From contig NZ_JAHBCJ010000003.1 in assembly GCF_018390575.1 (NCBI RefSeq), positions 346,595-410,594 on the forward strand: DNA of 64,000 nucleotides, read 5' to 3'. Below, piece after piece: positions 8,247-17,800 of this stretch. A program made the position numbers and the translations under genes. The first letter of the stretch is position 1. The number at the start of each line of letters is the position of its first letter. The stretch comes from Bhargavaea massiliensis. GTDB lineage: Bacteria > Bacillota > Bacilli > Bacillales_A > Planococcaceae. A model generated the notes under the pieces. It did not search any database. It was given only the letters and a program-made list of their open reading frames with translations, and was not told where the DNA came from.

Positions 8247-8327
8247 TGGCTGCTGTTAAGTGAGTGTTCCCTTTCTGCCTGGGGAATTACAGGGAAATCA
8301 CACTATTACCTTACCGTTACGGCAACC

Positions 8328-8366
8328 GGACAGGACCTGCAGCACAATGCAGGGCCTGTCCGTTTT
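8328..8366 (+). terminator. Intrinsic terminator after the reductase gene
   Basis: GGACAGGACCTGCA (8328-8341) pairs with TGCAGGGCCTGTCC (8348-8361), followed by GTTTTTATA. Confidence 0.85.
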
Positions 8367-8453
8367 TATATAACGCTCTCCCGCCAAAAGGAAAGATAAT
8401 ATTCAGAAATATATTGCGGTTGCTACCTAATCATGATAGTGTAAAAAACAGAT

Positions 8454-8469
8454 TGAAGGATTTCCTTCA
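8454..8469. promoter_or_regulatory. Perfect 16-bp palindrome upstream of the RpiR gene (candidate operator)
   Basis: TGAAGGATTTCCTTCA is a perfect inverted repeat. It lies in the 337-base gap between the reductase and the RpiR-family regulator, after the terminator and just after an AT-rich stretch (8390-8450) that could hold the promoter. RpiR proteins bind palindromes, so autoregulation is plausible but unproven. The rest of the gap shows nothing else convincing. Confidence 0.45.
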
Positions 8470-8583
8470 TTAATGGAAGAAAGTTGCAGGATTTGCTTCA
8501 AAGTTGTCCGGGGAACTTGTTTCCGTTGAGTTTCGGGCTTCTTGATGTTGCGAGGTTTACATAGAGTCGAAGGGGGTGAAGGA

Positions 8584-9432
8584 ATGATGTTGAAAGGTTT
8601 GGTCCATAGGGAGATTCTGAAGCTGCCGAGGGGACAGCGGAAAGTTGCGGAGTATGTAATGGAGCGGCCTCATGAAGTGGCAGTCTGTTCGGGCTCCGAG
8701 CTTGGGGAGCGGACCGGGACTAGCGAGTCGACGGTGATCCGATTCAGCTACAACATGGGATTCACCGGTTATCCGGCACTGCAGAAGGCGATCAGGGAAG
8801 AACTGTATACGCCGGAAAGCAGCTTTTCGGATTACCAGAATGACAAGCTGACGATTGGCGAGGAAGGCCTGATTTTCGAGAAAGTCATGGAGCGGGACCA
8901 GCGGGCCATCGCCGAGACGGCGCGCAACATCGACCCGGAACAGTTTGACCGGGCTGTCCGTGAGATTCTCACTGCCGGGAACCTATCCGTGCTCGGCCTG
9001 CGGGCATCATACCCTGCAGCCTCATGGCTGGCGCTTATGCTCAGGTTCGTCCGCGATGACGTCCATGTCATGCATCCTCAGGCGGAAGACCCGGCCCTTT
9101 CAATGGTCCGGACGGACAGCCGTTCCGTCGTAATCGTTTTCAGCTTCCACCGCTATCTGAAAGAGACGCTTGAGATCTCGAGCCTTGCAAAAAAGCGGGG
9201 CGCCTTCATCATCGGCGTCAGTGACTCGCCGACGGCCCCGGTTTCAGAGTACTGCGACGTGCTGTTTTCAATCGAGTCCGGAAGTTCGACAATCGACAAG
9301 GCGGCGCCGCTCTTTTCGTTCCTGAACGCGCTTGTGGCAGCCGCATGCGTGAAAAATCCTGCGGCTGTGCAAAAAAGGCAAGTCGAAGCGCGGGAAATCG
9401 ACAATGGATTTTATTATGTGGAAGGCATCTGA
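8584..9432 (+). CDS. MurR/RpiR-family transcriptional regulator
   Basis: A 282-residue regulator with an N-terminal HTH_6 domain (about 1-75; SGSELGERTGTSESTVIRFS is the recognition segment) and a C-terminal SIS sugar-phosphate isomerase-like domain (about 120-260; LSVLGLRASYPAASW and IIGVSDSPTAPVSEYCDV). SIS domains normally bind phosphosugars, yet the genes downstream point to amino-acid metabolism, so the effector is uncertain. ATG at 8584 is chosen because AGGGGGTGAAGG precedes it. It leads a run of same-strand genes: the GNAT gene begins 20 bases after it and the racemase gene follows closely. Confidence 0.88.
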   Translation: MMLKGLVHREILKLPRGQRKVAEYVMERPHEVAVCSGSELGERTGTSESTVIRFSYNMGFTGYPALQKAIREELYTPESSFSDYQNDKLTIGEEGLIFEKVMERDQRAIAETARNIDPEQFDRAVREILTAGNLSVLGLRASYPAASWLALMLRFVRDDVHVMHPQAEDPALSMVRTDSRSVVIVFSFHRYLKETLEISSLAKKRGAFIIGVSDSPTAPVSEYCDVLFSIESGSSTIDKAAPLFSFLNALVAAACVKNPAAVQKRQVEAREIDNGFYYVEGI

Positions 9433-9452
9433 AACACGCGGGAGGGATGGAG

Positions 9453-10253
9453 ATGGAGCAGCCGGTAATCCGGTCATTTGAGAAGGAAGAAGTTCCTCAG
9501 GCTTCAGAACTGGAGCGGGCGGTCTGGGGAAGTGCTACGCCGCCCCAGCAGTTTATGACCGCGATGAAAAACGGGGGCCTTCTGATCGGTGCCTTTATCG
9601 GGGGTCAGGCGGTGGGCTTTCAGTACAGCTTTGCCGGTTTTGACGGAAAGCGGCCTTATCTGTGTTCGCACATGCTGGCCCTCCTGCCTGAATACCGGCA
9701 TTCGGGGCTCGGTGCGGCGATCAAGAGGCACCAGGCGGAACTCGCGAGAGAGATCGGCTATGACTGGATCCAGTGGACATTCGATCCTCTGGAAAGCCGC
9801 AATGCCTATCTCAACATCCGCAAGCTCGGCGGAGTGGTCAGCACGTACTGGGAAAACTGCTACGGCGAGATGAAGGATCCGCTGAACGCAGGGCTTCCGA
9901 CGGACCGCTTCCGGCTGGACTGGTGGATCGACAGCACGCGCGTGACGGATGGCATCCGCCAGCCGGAATTAACCGCGGCGCACCCGTACACGGTGTCGTT
10001 CAGCGGATCCGGGCAGCCTGTGCTTGATGAGGCGGGAAGCGTCCCGGATGCGGATGCCTTCGTGGTCCCTGTCCCGGCCGATTTCCAAGCGATGCGCAAA
10101 GAAGACATGGCACTGGCCATCGACTGGCGGAAAAAGACGAGAGGGATTTTCACAGAAGCATTCCGCACGGGCTATATGCTGGCCGATGTCCGGAGAAAAG
10201 ACAGCCTCCTGAATGAATATATCCTTTACCGTAAAGAACATGTGCCGCTATAA
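9453..10253 (+). CDS. GNAT-superfamily acyltransferase (COG3375 type), candidate amino-acid N-succinyltransferase
   Basis: A 266-residue GNAT protein. The acyl-CoA pyrophosphate-binding motif is in [17 protein letters not shown], followed by the [20 protein letters not shown] segment typical of the COG3375 group, and a C-terminal extension of about 110 residues. In Geobacillus and relatives, genes of this group lie beside N-succinylamino acid racemase and act as succinyl-CoA:D-amino acid succinyltransferases; the same neighbour is found here, so that role is favoured. ATG at 9453 has GGAGGG six bases upstream; an ATG at 9447 abuts the SD and is less likely. Confidence 0.75.
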   Translation: MEQPVIRSFEKEEVPQASELERAVWGSATPPQQFMTAMKNGGLLIGAFIGGQAVGFQYSFAGFDGKRPYLCSHMLALLPEYRHSGLGAAIKRHQAELAREIGYDWIQWTFDPLESRNAYLNIRKLGGVVSTYWENCYGEMKDPLNAGLPTDRFRLDWWIDSTRVTDGIRQPELTAAHPYTVSFSGSGQPVLDEAGSVPDADAFVVPVPADFQAMRKEDMALAIDWRKKTRGIFTEAFRTGYMLADVRRKDSLLNEYILYRKEHVPL

Positions 10254-10276
10254 CGACAAAAAGGGAGATGGGAAAA

Positions 10277-11407
10277 TTGATCATCAAAGAAATTCGCATG
10301 CGCCGTATGGAAATGCGCATGAAGCATCCATTTACAACGAGTTTTGGTACGATGCAGGATAAGCCGTTCCTGCTGATCGAAGCGATTGATGAGGAAGGGA
10401 ATTCCGGCTGGGGGGAGTCGGTCGCGTTTTCCTATCCGTGGTATGCGGAAGAGACGGTTGAAACGAACGCACATGTCATCCGCGATATCCTCGTTCCGCT
10501 GCTGCTCGGCAAAGAAATCAACCACCCGGACGAGGTCAATGAAATTTTCTCCCCGATCCGCCGGAACAACATGGCGAAATCCGCTGTTGAGGGCGCCATA
10601 TGGGACCTGTATGCAAAACGGAACAAGCTGACTCTTGCGGAGGCGCTTGGCGGAGACAAGGAAAAAATCGATGTGGGCATCTCGATCGGCATCCAGGACA
10701 GCAAAGAGCAGATGGTCGAGACGGTCCGCGGCTTTATCGAACAGGGGTACAAGCGGATCAAGATGAAAATCAAGCCGGGTGCGGACATTGAAATCATCCG
10801 TGCTGTCCGCGAATCCTTCCCGGATGTGCCGCTCATGGCGGATGCGAACTCCGCGTACACCCTTAAGGACCTCGAGCTTTTGAAGATGCTTGATGACTTT
10901 GATCTCATGATGGTTGAACAGCCGCTGGCCCACGATGACATTATCGATCATGCCAAGCTGCAGGAAGAGCTCGAGACGCCGGTTTGCCTGGACGAAAGCA
11001 TCCATTCGCTGGAGGATGCGCGTAAAGCCGTCGAACTTGGAAGCTGCCGGATCATCAACGTGAAGATCGGCCGTGTCGGCGGGCTGACTGAGGCGAAGAA
11101 AATCCATGATTATTGTGTCAAAAAAGGAATTGACCTCTGGTGCGGAGGAATGCTGGAGGCGGGGATCGGGCGCGCCCACAACGTTGCACTGACGACGTTA
11201 CCTGGCTTCACGCTGCCGGGAGATACGGCGGGGTCTGACCGGTATTGGGAAGAAGATATCATCACGCCTGCAGTTGAAGCGGTGGATGGAGAAATCACTG
11301 TTCCTAGCGGTTATGGAATCGGATATGAACCGGATCTTGAAAAGATGGACAAGTACACGGTCGGGGAAGAGGTCTTCCGGCCGGAAATGAAAGAGGCCGC
11401 CCGTTGA
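10277..11407 (+). CDS. Enolase-superfamily N-succinylamino acid racemase / o-succinylbenzoate synthase
   Basis: Muconate-lactonizing subgroup enolase, 376 residues. Conserved residues are all present: catalytic lysines in RIKMKIKPG, metal ligands in MADAN, VEQPL and LDES, the second-side Lys in [10 protein letters not shown], and the [13 protein letters not shown] loop. No menaquinone genes are nearby; the neighbour is a GNAT acyltransferase, which favours N-succinylamino acid racemase in a pathway converting D- to L-amino acids. OSBS activity may coexist, as in known bifunctional members. A TTG at 10277 is preferred since AAGGGAG lies nine bases upstream; an ATG at 10268 abuts that SD directly. 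Confidence 0.85.
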   Translation: MIIKEIRMRRMEMRMKHPFTTSFGTMQDKPFLLIEAIDEEGNSGWGESVAFSYPWYAEETVETNAHVIRDILVPLLLGKEINHPDEVNEIFSPIRRNNMAKSAVEGAIWDLYAKRNKLTLAEALGGDKEKIDVGISIGIQDSKEQMVETVRGFIEQGYKRIKMKIKPGADIEIIRAVRESFPDVPLMADANSAYTLKDLELLKMLDDFDLMMVEQPLAHDDIIDHAKLQEELETPVCLDESIHSLEDARKAVELGSCRIINVKIGRVGGLTEAKKIHDYCVKKGIDLWCGGMLEAGIGRAHNVALTTLPGFTLPGDTAGSDRYWEEDIITPAVEAVDGEITVPSGYGIGYEPDLEKMDKYTVGEEVFRPEMKEAAR

Positions 11408-11693
11408 GGGAGAGCGGAGAGGTCAGAGGGGAAACAAACGGTGCTTGCGGGCACCGGTCTCCTTTTCCTCAACGAGACTGAATATTTAATCTATTTTAAT
11501 TCTATGGGTTATTCGGCCTAATCTATTTCTTTTCTTCAGTACTACTTGAATCTTGAGAGTTTTCCGAGTATCGTGTTTACATATTGGAAAACGCTTTCTT
11601 GGTCATGAAATGATGTTCATCTCAGTAAAAACACCGGGGAATGGCCTGTTTTGACGGACAGGCAACCTTCCCTAAACGGAGGGGGAATGCAAG

Positions 11694-12767
11694 TTGAAAG
11701 AGAGTATCCGGCTGGGCGCAGCATTTGCAGGGGTAGTGGTTGGGGCAGGCTTTGCCTCTGGCCAGGAAATTCTTCAATTCTTCACAAGTTTCGGGTTGTG
11801 GGGGATTGCCGGCGGAATCGCCGCCATGTTCGTATTTGCTTTTATCGGAATGAATCTGGCCAGTATCGGGAGTTCACTCAAGTCGAAGTCTCATAAGGAA
11901 ATTATCTATAAAATCTGCGGCAAACCGATCGGCATGTTCGTCGATGCTGTCATCACGTTTTTTCTCTTCGGAGTGGCAGTCATCATGTATGCCGGCGCAG
12001 GCTCGCTTTTTGAAGAACAGTTCGGGATCCCGGCGGTTGTCGGCAGCCTGTTCATGGTAGTGGCGACCATGGTGACGGTTCTGCTGAATGTCCAGAAGAT
12101 CATCACGGTGATCGGGGCGGTCACGCCATTTTTGGTGGCCATGATCATTATCCTGGCGGGTTATTCGGTCATGACGGCCGATATCTCCGGTGCGGAAATT
12201 GCACGGTTGGCGCAGGAACAGGACGCGGCGGCTCCTCACTGGCTTCTGGCAGCTTTCCTGTATGTCTCGTTTAACATTGCTTGCAGCGCATCCATGCTTG
12301 CCGTTATGGGCGGTACGGTAAAGGACCGCAAAACCGCGGCAATCGGCGGCGCAATCGGCGGGGGGCTCCTTGGTATCCTGATCCTGCTCGTGAACCTTGC
12401 CATGATGATCAAGTTGGATGCAGTCGGCGGAGCGGCCATGCCGACACTGGCACTTGCTGCAGAAATCTCGCCGATTCTCGCCAACATCATGGCAATCGTG
12501 CTGCTCTGCATGATCTACAATACGGCTGTCGGCATGCTTTATTCCTTTACCGCGCGCGTATCGGAAGCAGGCACGACGCGTTTCAAGGCGTATGTGTTTC
12601 TGTTCGGCATCGGCGGCTTTGCACTCAGCTTTGTCGGATTTGTCAGCCTGGTCGGTACGCTTTATCCAATCACCGGCTACCTCGGGTTTGCGCTGATCGG
12701 TGCAGTCGTGATCTACTGGGCCCGGAAAGTCGCGGTTGGCGCGAGAGTCAGAAGTGAAACTGCTTAA
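11694..12767 (+). CDS. YkvI-family membrane transporter (APC-like fold)
   Basis: A 357-residue integral membrane protein with about ten helices, of the uncharacterised YkvI group related to amino-acid and Na+ symporters. The N-terminal GAAFAGVVVGAGFASGQEI is the signature unwound first helix of this group. Other clear helices run through AVITFFLFGVAVIMYAGAG and the late GFVSLVGTLYPITGYLGFAL. The TTG start at 11694 has CGGAGGGGG eight bases upstream. It lies 286 bases behind the racemase gene, after a small hairpin (11643-11664, GCCTGT/ACAGGC), so it may be a separate unit. An amino-acid substrate is likely by fold and neighbours only. Confidence 0.8.
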   Translation: MKESIRLGAAFAGVVVGAGFASGQEILQFFTSFGLWGIAGGIAAMFVFAFIGMNLASIGSSLKSKSHKEIIYKICGKPIGMFVDAVITFFLFGVAVIMYAGAGSLFEEQFGIPAVVGSLFMVVATMVTVLLNVQKIITVIGAVTPFLVAMIIILAGYSVMTADISGAEIARLAQEQDAAAPHWLLAAFLYVSFNIACSASMLAVMGGTVKDRKTAAIGGAIGGGLLGILILLVNLAMMIKLDAVGGAAMPTLALAAEISPILANIMAIVLLCMIYNTAVGMLYSFTARVSEAGTTRFKAYVFLFGIGGFALSFVGFVSLVGTLYPITGYLGFALIGAVVIYWARKVAVGARVRSETA

Positions 12768-12775
12768 TTGTCAAA

Positions 12776-12861
12776 AAGGGATGCTCCGTTTTTCTCGGTG
12801 CATCCCTTCTTGTCTGAAATAAAATCGGCTTCAGCCCCGACCAAAGGGCTGAAGCCGATTT
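12776..12861. terminator. Two hairpin terminators between convergent genes
   Basis: AAGGGATGC (12776-12784) pairs with GCATCCCTT (12800-12808), ending the YkvI gene. A second, stronger hairpin of 16-base arms starting AAATCGGCTTCAGCCC (12822-12837, with 12846-12861) has A- and T-rich flanks and can stop the 5'-nucleotidase transcript from the other side. Confidence 0.85.
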
Positions 12862-12875
12862 GTCTGATTCCGCGA

Positions 12876-14828
12876 TTAATTCCTTACCTCACCATTGTTT
12901 TTAAAGGTGTAGACCGTTCCGTCGATTTCGAGTGTGCCTCCGGCTTGACGCTTGCCGTCATCGTGGAGATAGTAGGTTTTTCCGTTTTTCGGGTCTTTCA
13001 GCCAGCCTGTTTTCATGGCCCCGGTTTTAACATCAAAGTAATACCAGTCTCCATCGACTTTCGTCCAGCCTGTGCGGAGATCGCCGTTTTTATGGAAGTA
13101 GTACGTTTCCCCTTCAACTTCTAGCCAACCGGTCACTTCATTTCCTTTGTAGTCCAGGTAGGACATCTTGCCGTTTTTCTGTGTGGTCCATCCGATCGGT
13201 TCAAGGCCGCCCGGGTCGGCAGTGATCCGGCCTTCGACCTGTGGATTCACAGTGCCGAGGGATTGGATGTAGTCGATGAACATTTCCCAGTCTGCAAAAC
13301 CGGGCTCGCTGACCCGTCCTTCTTCATAGGCCTGTGCGAACATGTCATAGCCGTCTCCGCCCTTGGCGGTGAAAATGTTGGTTGCCACCTTGTACATCGC
13401 TGAAGGGTCGATTTCAGTCGTGTTGCCGTCTTCGCCGACTACGCTTGCATCAAATACCCGTTCGCCGGCCGGCTGTTCAGGGTCGAACTTGAACTTCATG
13501 CCGGCTACGTGGAGAAAGCCGCCGGAAGTCGTCGGATAGGCGGAAACACTGTGCTCAAGGGCGGACAGGATTTCGGCTCCGCTCAGTTCCATGATGGCAA
13601 GGGAGTTTCCGAACGGCATGACGGTACGGACTTCACCGAACGTGATGTCCCCTTCTTTTATGGAAGCACGGATGCCACCGCCGTTCGTCAGGGCGATCGA
13701 AGTCGCGCTGTCGATCGTCTTGGCTTTTGCGAGCATGCCGTCTGTGATGAGATTGCCCAGGTTCGTTTCCTGTTTGCGTACATTTTCCCGCTCGCCGTCA
13801 AGGGTAGTGAGGGCGGTAGCCCCGGTCGACTCTTGATTAATCTCTTCGACCCGGTCTGTATACGGCTGGAGGATTGCCGCATAGTCCGCGTCTGCTTCAG
13901 CAGCGGACGTGTCATGAAGCTGTCCTGAGTAGGACGTGATAGCGCCGCTGTCGTCGAATGTCACATCGAGCTGCCCGAGGAATTTGCCGTATTCAAAGGC
14001 CTGGACGATGACCGTCGGCTCGTTTCGTTCATCCTGGTAGACGGTAGGTTCGCTGAGTTCCACATGGGTGTGTCCGCCGACGATAACGTCGATGCCTTGC
14101 ACGTTTTTCGCCAGGAGCAGGTCATTGTCATACATGGGTGAATCATTATAGCCGATGTGGGTGAGGGCGATGATTTTGTCGACGCCCTGATTCCGGAAAG
14201 CATCAACAGCTTCTTGTGCCGCCGAAATGTAGTTGCTGAATGCGACCGACCCGACGCTTGAGATGTCCGGTGTTTCTTCCGTCGTCAGTCCGAAGATCCC
14301 GACCTGCTCACCGTCGATTACTTTGACGATGCCCTTGTAGATGCCTCCGCCGCTGAAGTCGGATGTGTAGACTTCGTGCTGGAGCCCATCAAAAAGCGCA
14401 TCGCCGGAAAAGTCGACGTTCGCCGAAACAAACGGGAACTGCGCACCGGCTACGAATTCGCTGAGTTTCTGGTGGCCTTCCGGTCTTGATCCGAGGTCGA
14501 ATTCATGGTTGCCGAAGGTCATGGCATCGTATCCGAGCATATTCATCAGTTTCAGGCTCGCTTCGCCCTGAAATTCATTGAAATAAAGGGTGCCGGTAAA
14601 GACATCCCCTGCATCCAGCAGAAGATGGTTCGGATGCTCGCTTCTGATTTGTTCAACAATCGTTGCCCGTTTGGGAATTGTATCAACATGCGAATGCGTG
14701 TCGTTTGTGTGCATGACGGTGAGGTCGAAATCGCCTTCAGCGGCGAAAATGTTCCCTGGAATACCCGAGAAACCAAGTGCCAGGAGTACTGCGGCGGCAG
14801 ATGATTTGATCCATTTGGAGTTCTGCAT
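12876..14828 (-). CDS. Secreted 5'-nucleotidase / metallophosphatase with C-terminal cell-wall-binding repeats
   Basis: A 650-residue exported enzyme that removes phosphate from nucleotides outside the cell. A signal peptide (about 1-29) ends at IFAAEG. The metallophosphoesterase domain follows (about 33-290) with VMHTNDTHSH, LLDAGDVFTG, FGNHEFDLG and DVIVGGHTHVE, all metal ligands present. The 5'-nucleotidase C-terminal domain (about 330-520) shows NLITDGMLA and NGGGIRASIKEGDITFGEV. From about 550 on there are Trp/Tyr/Gly-rich repeats such as GWLEVEGETYYF and GWTKVDGDWYYF, choline/wall-binding type modules that should hold the enzyme on the envelope. It follows the giant nuclease gene by 42 bases and is probably co-transcribed. 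Confidence 0.92.
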   Translation of the reverse strand: MQNSKWIKSSAAAVLLALGFSGIPGNIFAAEGDFDLTVMHTNDTHSHVDTIPKRATIVEQIRSEHPNHLLLDAGDVFTGTLYFNEFQGEASLKLMNMLGYDAMTFGNHEFDLGSRPEGHQKLSEFVAGAQFPFVSANVDFSGDALFDGLQHEVYTSDFSGGGIYKGIVKVIDGEQVGIFGLTTEETPDISSVGSVAFSNYISAAQEAVDAFRNQGVDKIIALTHIGYNDSPMYDNDLLLAKNVQGIDVIVGGHTHVELSEPTVYQDERNEPTVIVQAFEYGKFLGQLDVTFDDSGAITSYSGQLHDTSAAEADADYAAILQPYTDRVEEINQESTGATALTTLDGERENVRKQETNLGNLITDGMLAKAKTIDSATSIALTNGGGIRASIKEGDITFGEVRTVMPFGNSLAIMELSGAEILSALEHSVSAYPTTSGGFLHVAGMKFKFDPEQPAGERVFDASVVGEDGNTTEIDPSAMYKVATNIFTAKGGDGYDMFAQAYEEGRVSEPGFADWEMFIDYIQSLGTVNPQVEGRITADPGGLEPIGWTTQKNGKMSYLDYKGNEVTGWLEVEGETYYFHKNGDLRTGWTKVDGDWYYFDVKTGAMKTGWLKDPKNGKTYYLHDDGKRQAGGTLEIDGTVYTFKNNGEVRN

Positions 14829-14870
14829 AAAAATCCCTCTTTCTCATTGTGATTAATGTAGGAGTCCGGT

Positions 14871-17800
14871 TCACGAAGCCTGTTCCATTTTGGTGTCAGC
14901 CGCGCCGTTTCCGAAAATCGATTCCACCCATTCCGGATTGTCGATGAACGGGTTGCGGTTGCCCTGGATTTCGAAGATGACCTCGTTCCTGTGCTGTTCA
15001 AATTCGCTGACCGGGTCCATCTCATGCCATTCGAGGAGCACGGACAGTTTGCCGTGGAAAGGGGCACTGCCGTTGTTCACTTGCTCATTCAACTCGAGAT
15101 CGACACGGTCGCCTTCCTCATAGCGGGTCACCATGTAGAAGAGCATCCGTGCAACGTCACCTTTCACTTCATCAGGTGCTTCAAATGAATCTCCGTCGCG
15201 CAGGCAGCCGCTGCAGTTGTTGACCGGGTTGCCGCCGTAGTCAAAGTCAAGGTTGCCGCGGGAGCTGTTCACCTGGACGTCTGTCGGCCGTAGGTGATGG
15301 ATGTCTGTGCCGGGGCCTTTGGATGTCCCGAAATCACCGTGGGATTTTGCCCAGACATGCTCACGGTTCCAATCTCCGACCATGCCGCCGTTTCGGTCCT
15401 TGGAGCGGGATTGCTGTGAGTAGAACAGGATGACGTTGTCCGGATTATTCGGGTCCTCATCCGTCAGGCGCAGCGCTTCCCATACTTCGGAATAGGAGAG
15501 GACCTCCTGTTCCGAGATGATGTCGTGGAGGGCGGCTTTCAGGGCTTCGCCTTCCAATCCTTCCGTGCCGCTGTAGTAGCCTTCAGGACCAACCGGTTCT
15601 TCCGGGTCGGCAGGCTGTTCCGCCTGTTCGACTGTCACGCTGAAGCGGGCGGTCGCGCTGGCTTTTCCGTCAGTTGCTGTCACCGCTATAAGATGCGTGC
15701 CGGTTTCCAGGTCGAGCGTCAGTGTGCTTCCGGAGACGTTCCCTTTTGTCGCCGAGTAGGTGAGGGCGTCACCGTCAGGATCTGAGAAGTGTTTTGACAG
15801 ATCGACGGAGACTGTCTCGCCTTCGGTTGCAGCTTTATTTTCAAGGGGAGCGGACACTTCAGGTGCCTTATTTGTTTCCGGGGCTGGCTCCTCCTCACCA
15901 GGAAGGCCGATCAGCCGGCCTTTGGAATCATAAAGGGTCAGATACTCCGAAGAAGCTTTCTTCTCAAATTTAATGGATTGGATGTTTTCGCCGCCGCGGA
16001 TTTCAAGCGGCTTCGCGCTTTCGATGATCAGTTCCTTTACTTCGGTGCCCTTGGCGTCGATGATCGTGCCGTCATTTTTCGGCTTCACAAAGACCGTCTG
16101 ATTTTTGAAGCCTTCGCCGTGGAGCTCGGCGTAGCGGCCATTCAGGTAAAGACCGTCCGGGATGACGCCGTGTTCATTGATCGTGACGGAAACGCTCTGC
16201 TTACCGATCGTCACTTTCTTTTTGTCAGGCTTGTCGAAGACATAATGGTCCTCCGGCACGATCGGCTCGAATTCCATGCCCTGTGCGAGGTCTATCTGCA
16301 CCATAAGCGGGTCGTGGTCACTCGCGCGGCCCGCCATGTCGGTGAAGTCGGCGTTGATGTGCAGGATATCAATCTCTGTATCTTCTACGAGGTTGTTCGA
16401 GACGACGATGTGGTCGAGCACCTGCGAGTTGCCCTGATAAATATACGTGTAGCGGTCCGGCGCTTCGACATGGTGGATCATGTTCGTCATGATGTCGCCT
16501 TCGAGGATCTTGAGCGGTTCCGCGAACTGGTAGTCGTTGAAATCACCGACGGCAACGACATTCGCATCCGGATTGTCTGCCTTGACGTCTTCAACGAAAC
16601 CGTTGACGAGTTTGGCGATCTCAATACGCTGCGCTTCGCTGCCAAGGACCGGTGGCTGGATCTTGCCGAAGATCGGTGTGTCGCCGCCTTTTGAGTTCCA
16701 GTGGTTCGCAATCACAACGACACTTTCGCCCTGGAAGTCGAACTGGGCGGCAAGCGGCTTGCGGCTGTCTTCAAATGCCGGGTCGTTCGGCGCGATGCGT
16801 CCCGGGTTCAGCGTGAGCTTGCCGTCTTCGTAGCCGACTGCGGTTGTCGCATCACCGTGAGGAATCCCGTCAGTGAGGGAGACGCGTTCCGGGTTGTAGA
16901 GGAATCCGACGCGGATGTTCGCACCTGGCTGGCCGCCGTCTTCGTCGTTGACCGGGTTGATGTTAGCGTACTCATATCGGACGCCGCCCGCTTCGACAAT
17001 GGCGTCGATCAAGCGCTGGTAAGATTCGGATGCATCGGAGTCGCCGGCGTCAGGACCGTTATTGTCCTGGACTTCGGTCACGCCGACGATATCAGGGCTC
17101 TGCATGTCAACCGCAATTGCGCGGGCGAGCTTGCGTGCCTTATCATCGGACGTGGTCTTTTTGTTGTTCGAGAAGTTCTCGAGGTTGTATGAAGCGATTG
17201 TGAGCTTGTCCCCATCCTTGACGAGAGTGGTCTGTTCCGGCTCCGTATCGCCTTCCACATGGTTCGCCTTCATCTCATCAAGGGAAGCGAAGATCTTGTA
17301 GTTCTGGTAAGAGTAGCCGACGACGCCGGTGTTCGGGCCTTCGAACCGGTCGCCTGTCGCGACTTCGAAGTCACGCGCCGGCCCATTCGGCTCCAGACGG
17401 AACTGGATGCGCTCCGCGTTCTGGTCGCCTTCCTTATAAAGGATGCCGCCGTGAATCGTTTCCTCAGGCCAGTTTTCAAGAACGGTGACAAGGTCGCCGT
17501 GTTCCTGAGGCCCGACCGCACGGAGGTCACCGACCGTCACACGCATTCCTTCGAGGCTTTCCCAGAAGTCGATGGCATCGGACTCCGGATCGAAGACGGT
17601 GAGCTGATCATCGTCGACGGTCTCGGCCGGGAGGTTCGACTCGTCGATCACGACCGGTTCCGGAAGGTCGAGGCCGCTTTCGACCACGCTTACTTGTCCG
17701 CCGCGATCATCACGCACATTGATCTGTGTAATCGGGAGATCGGTTTCCTGGCGGTCGGAGTAGCCGTCGATGGCATACTCGCTCACTTCACCTGAGACGG

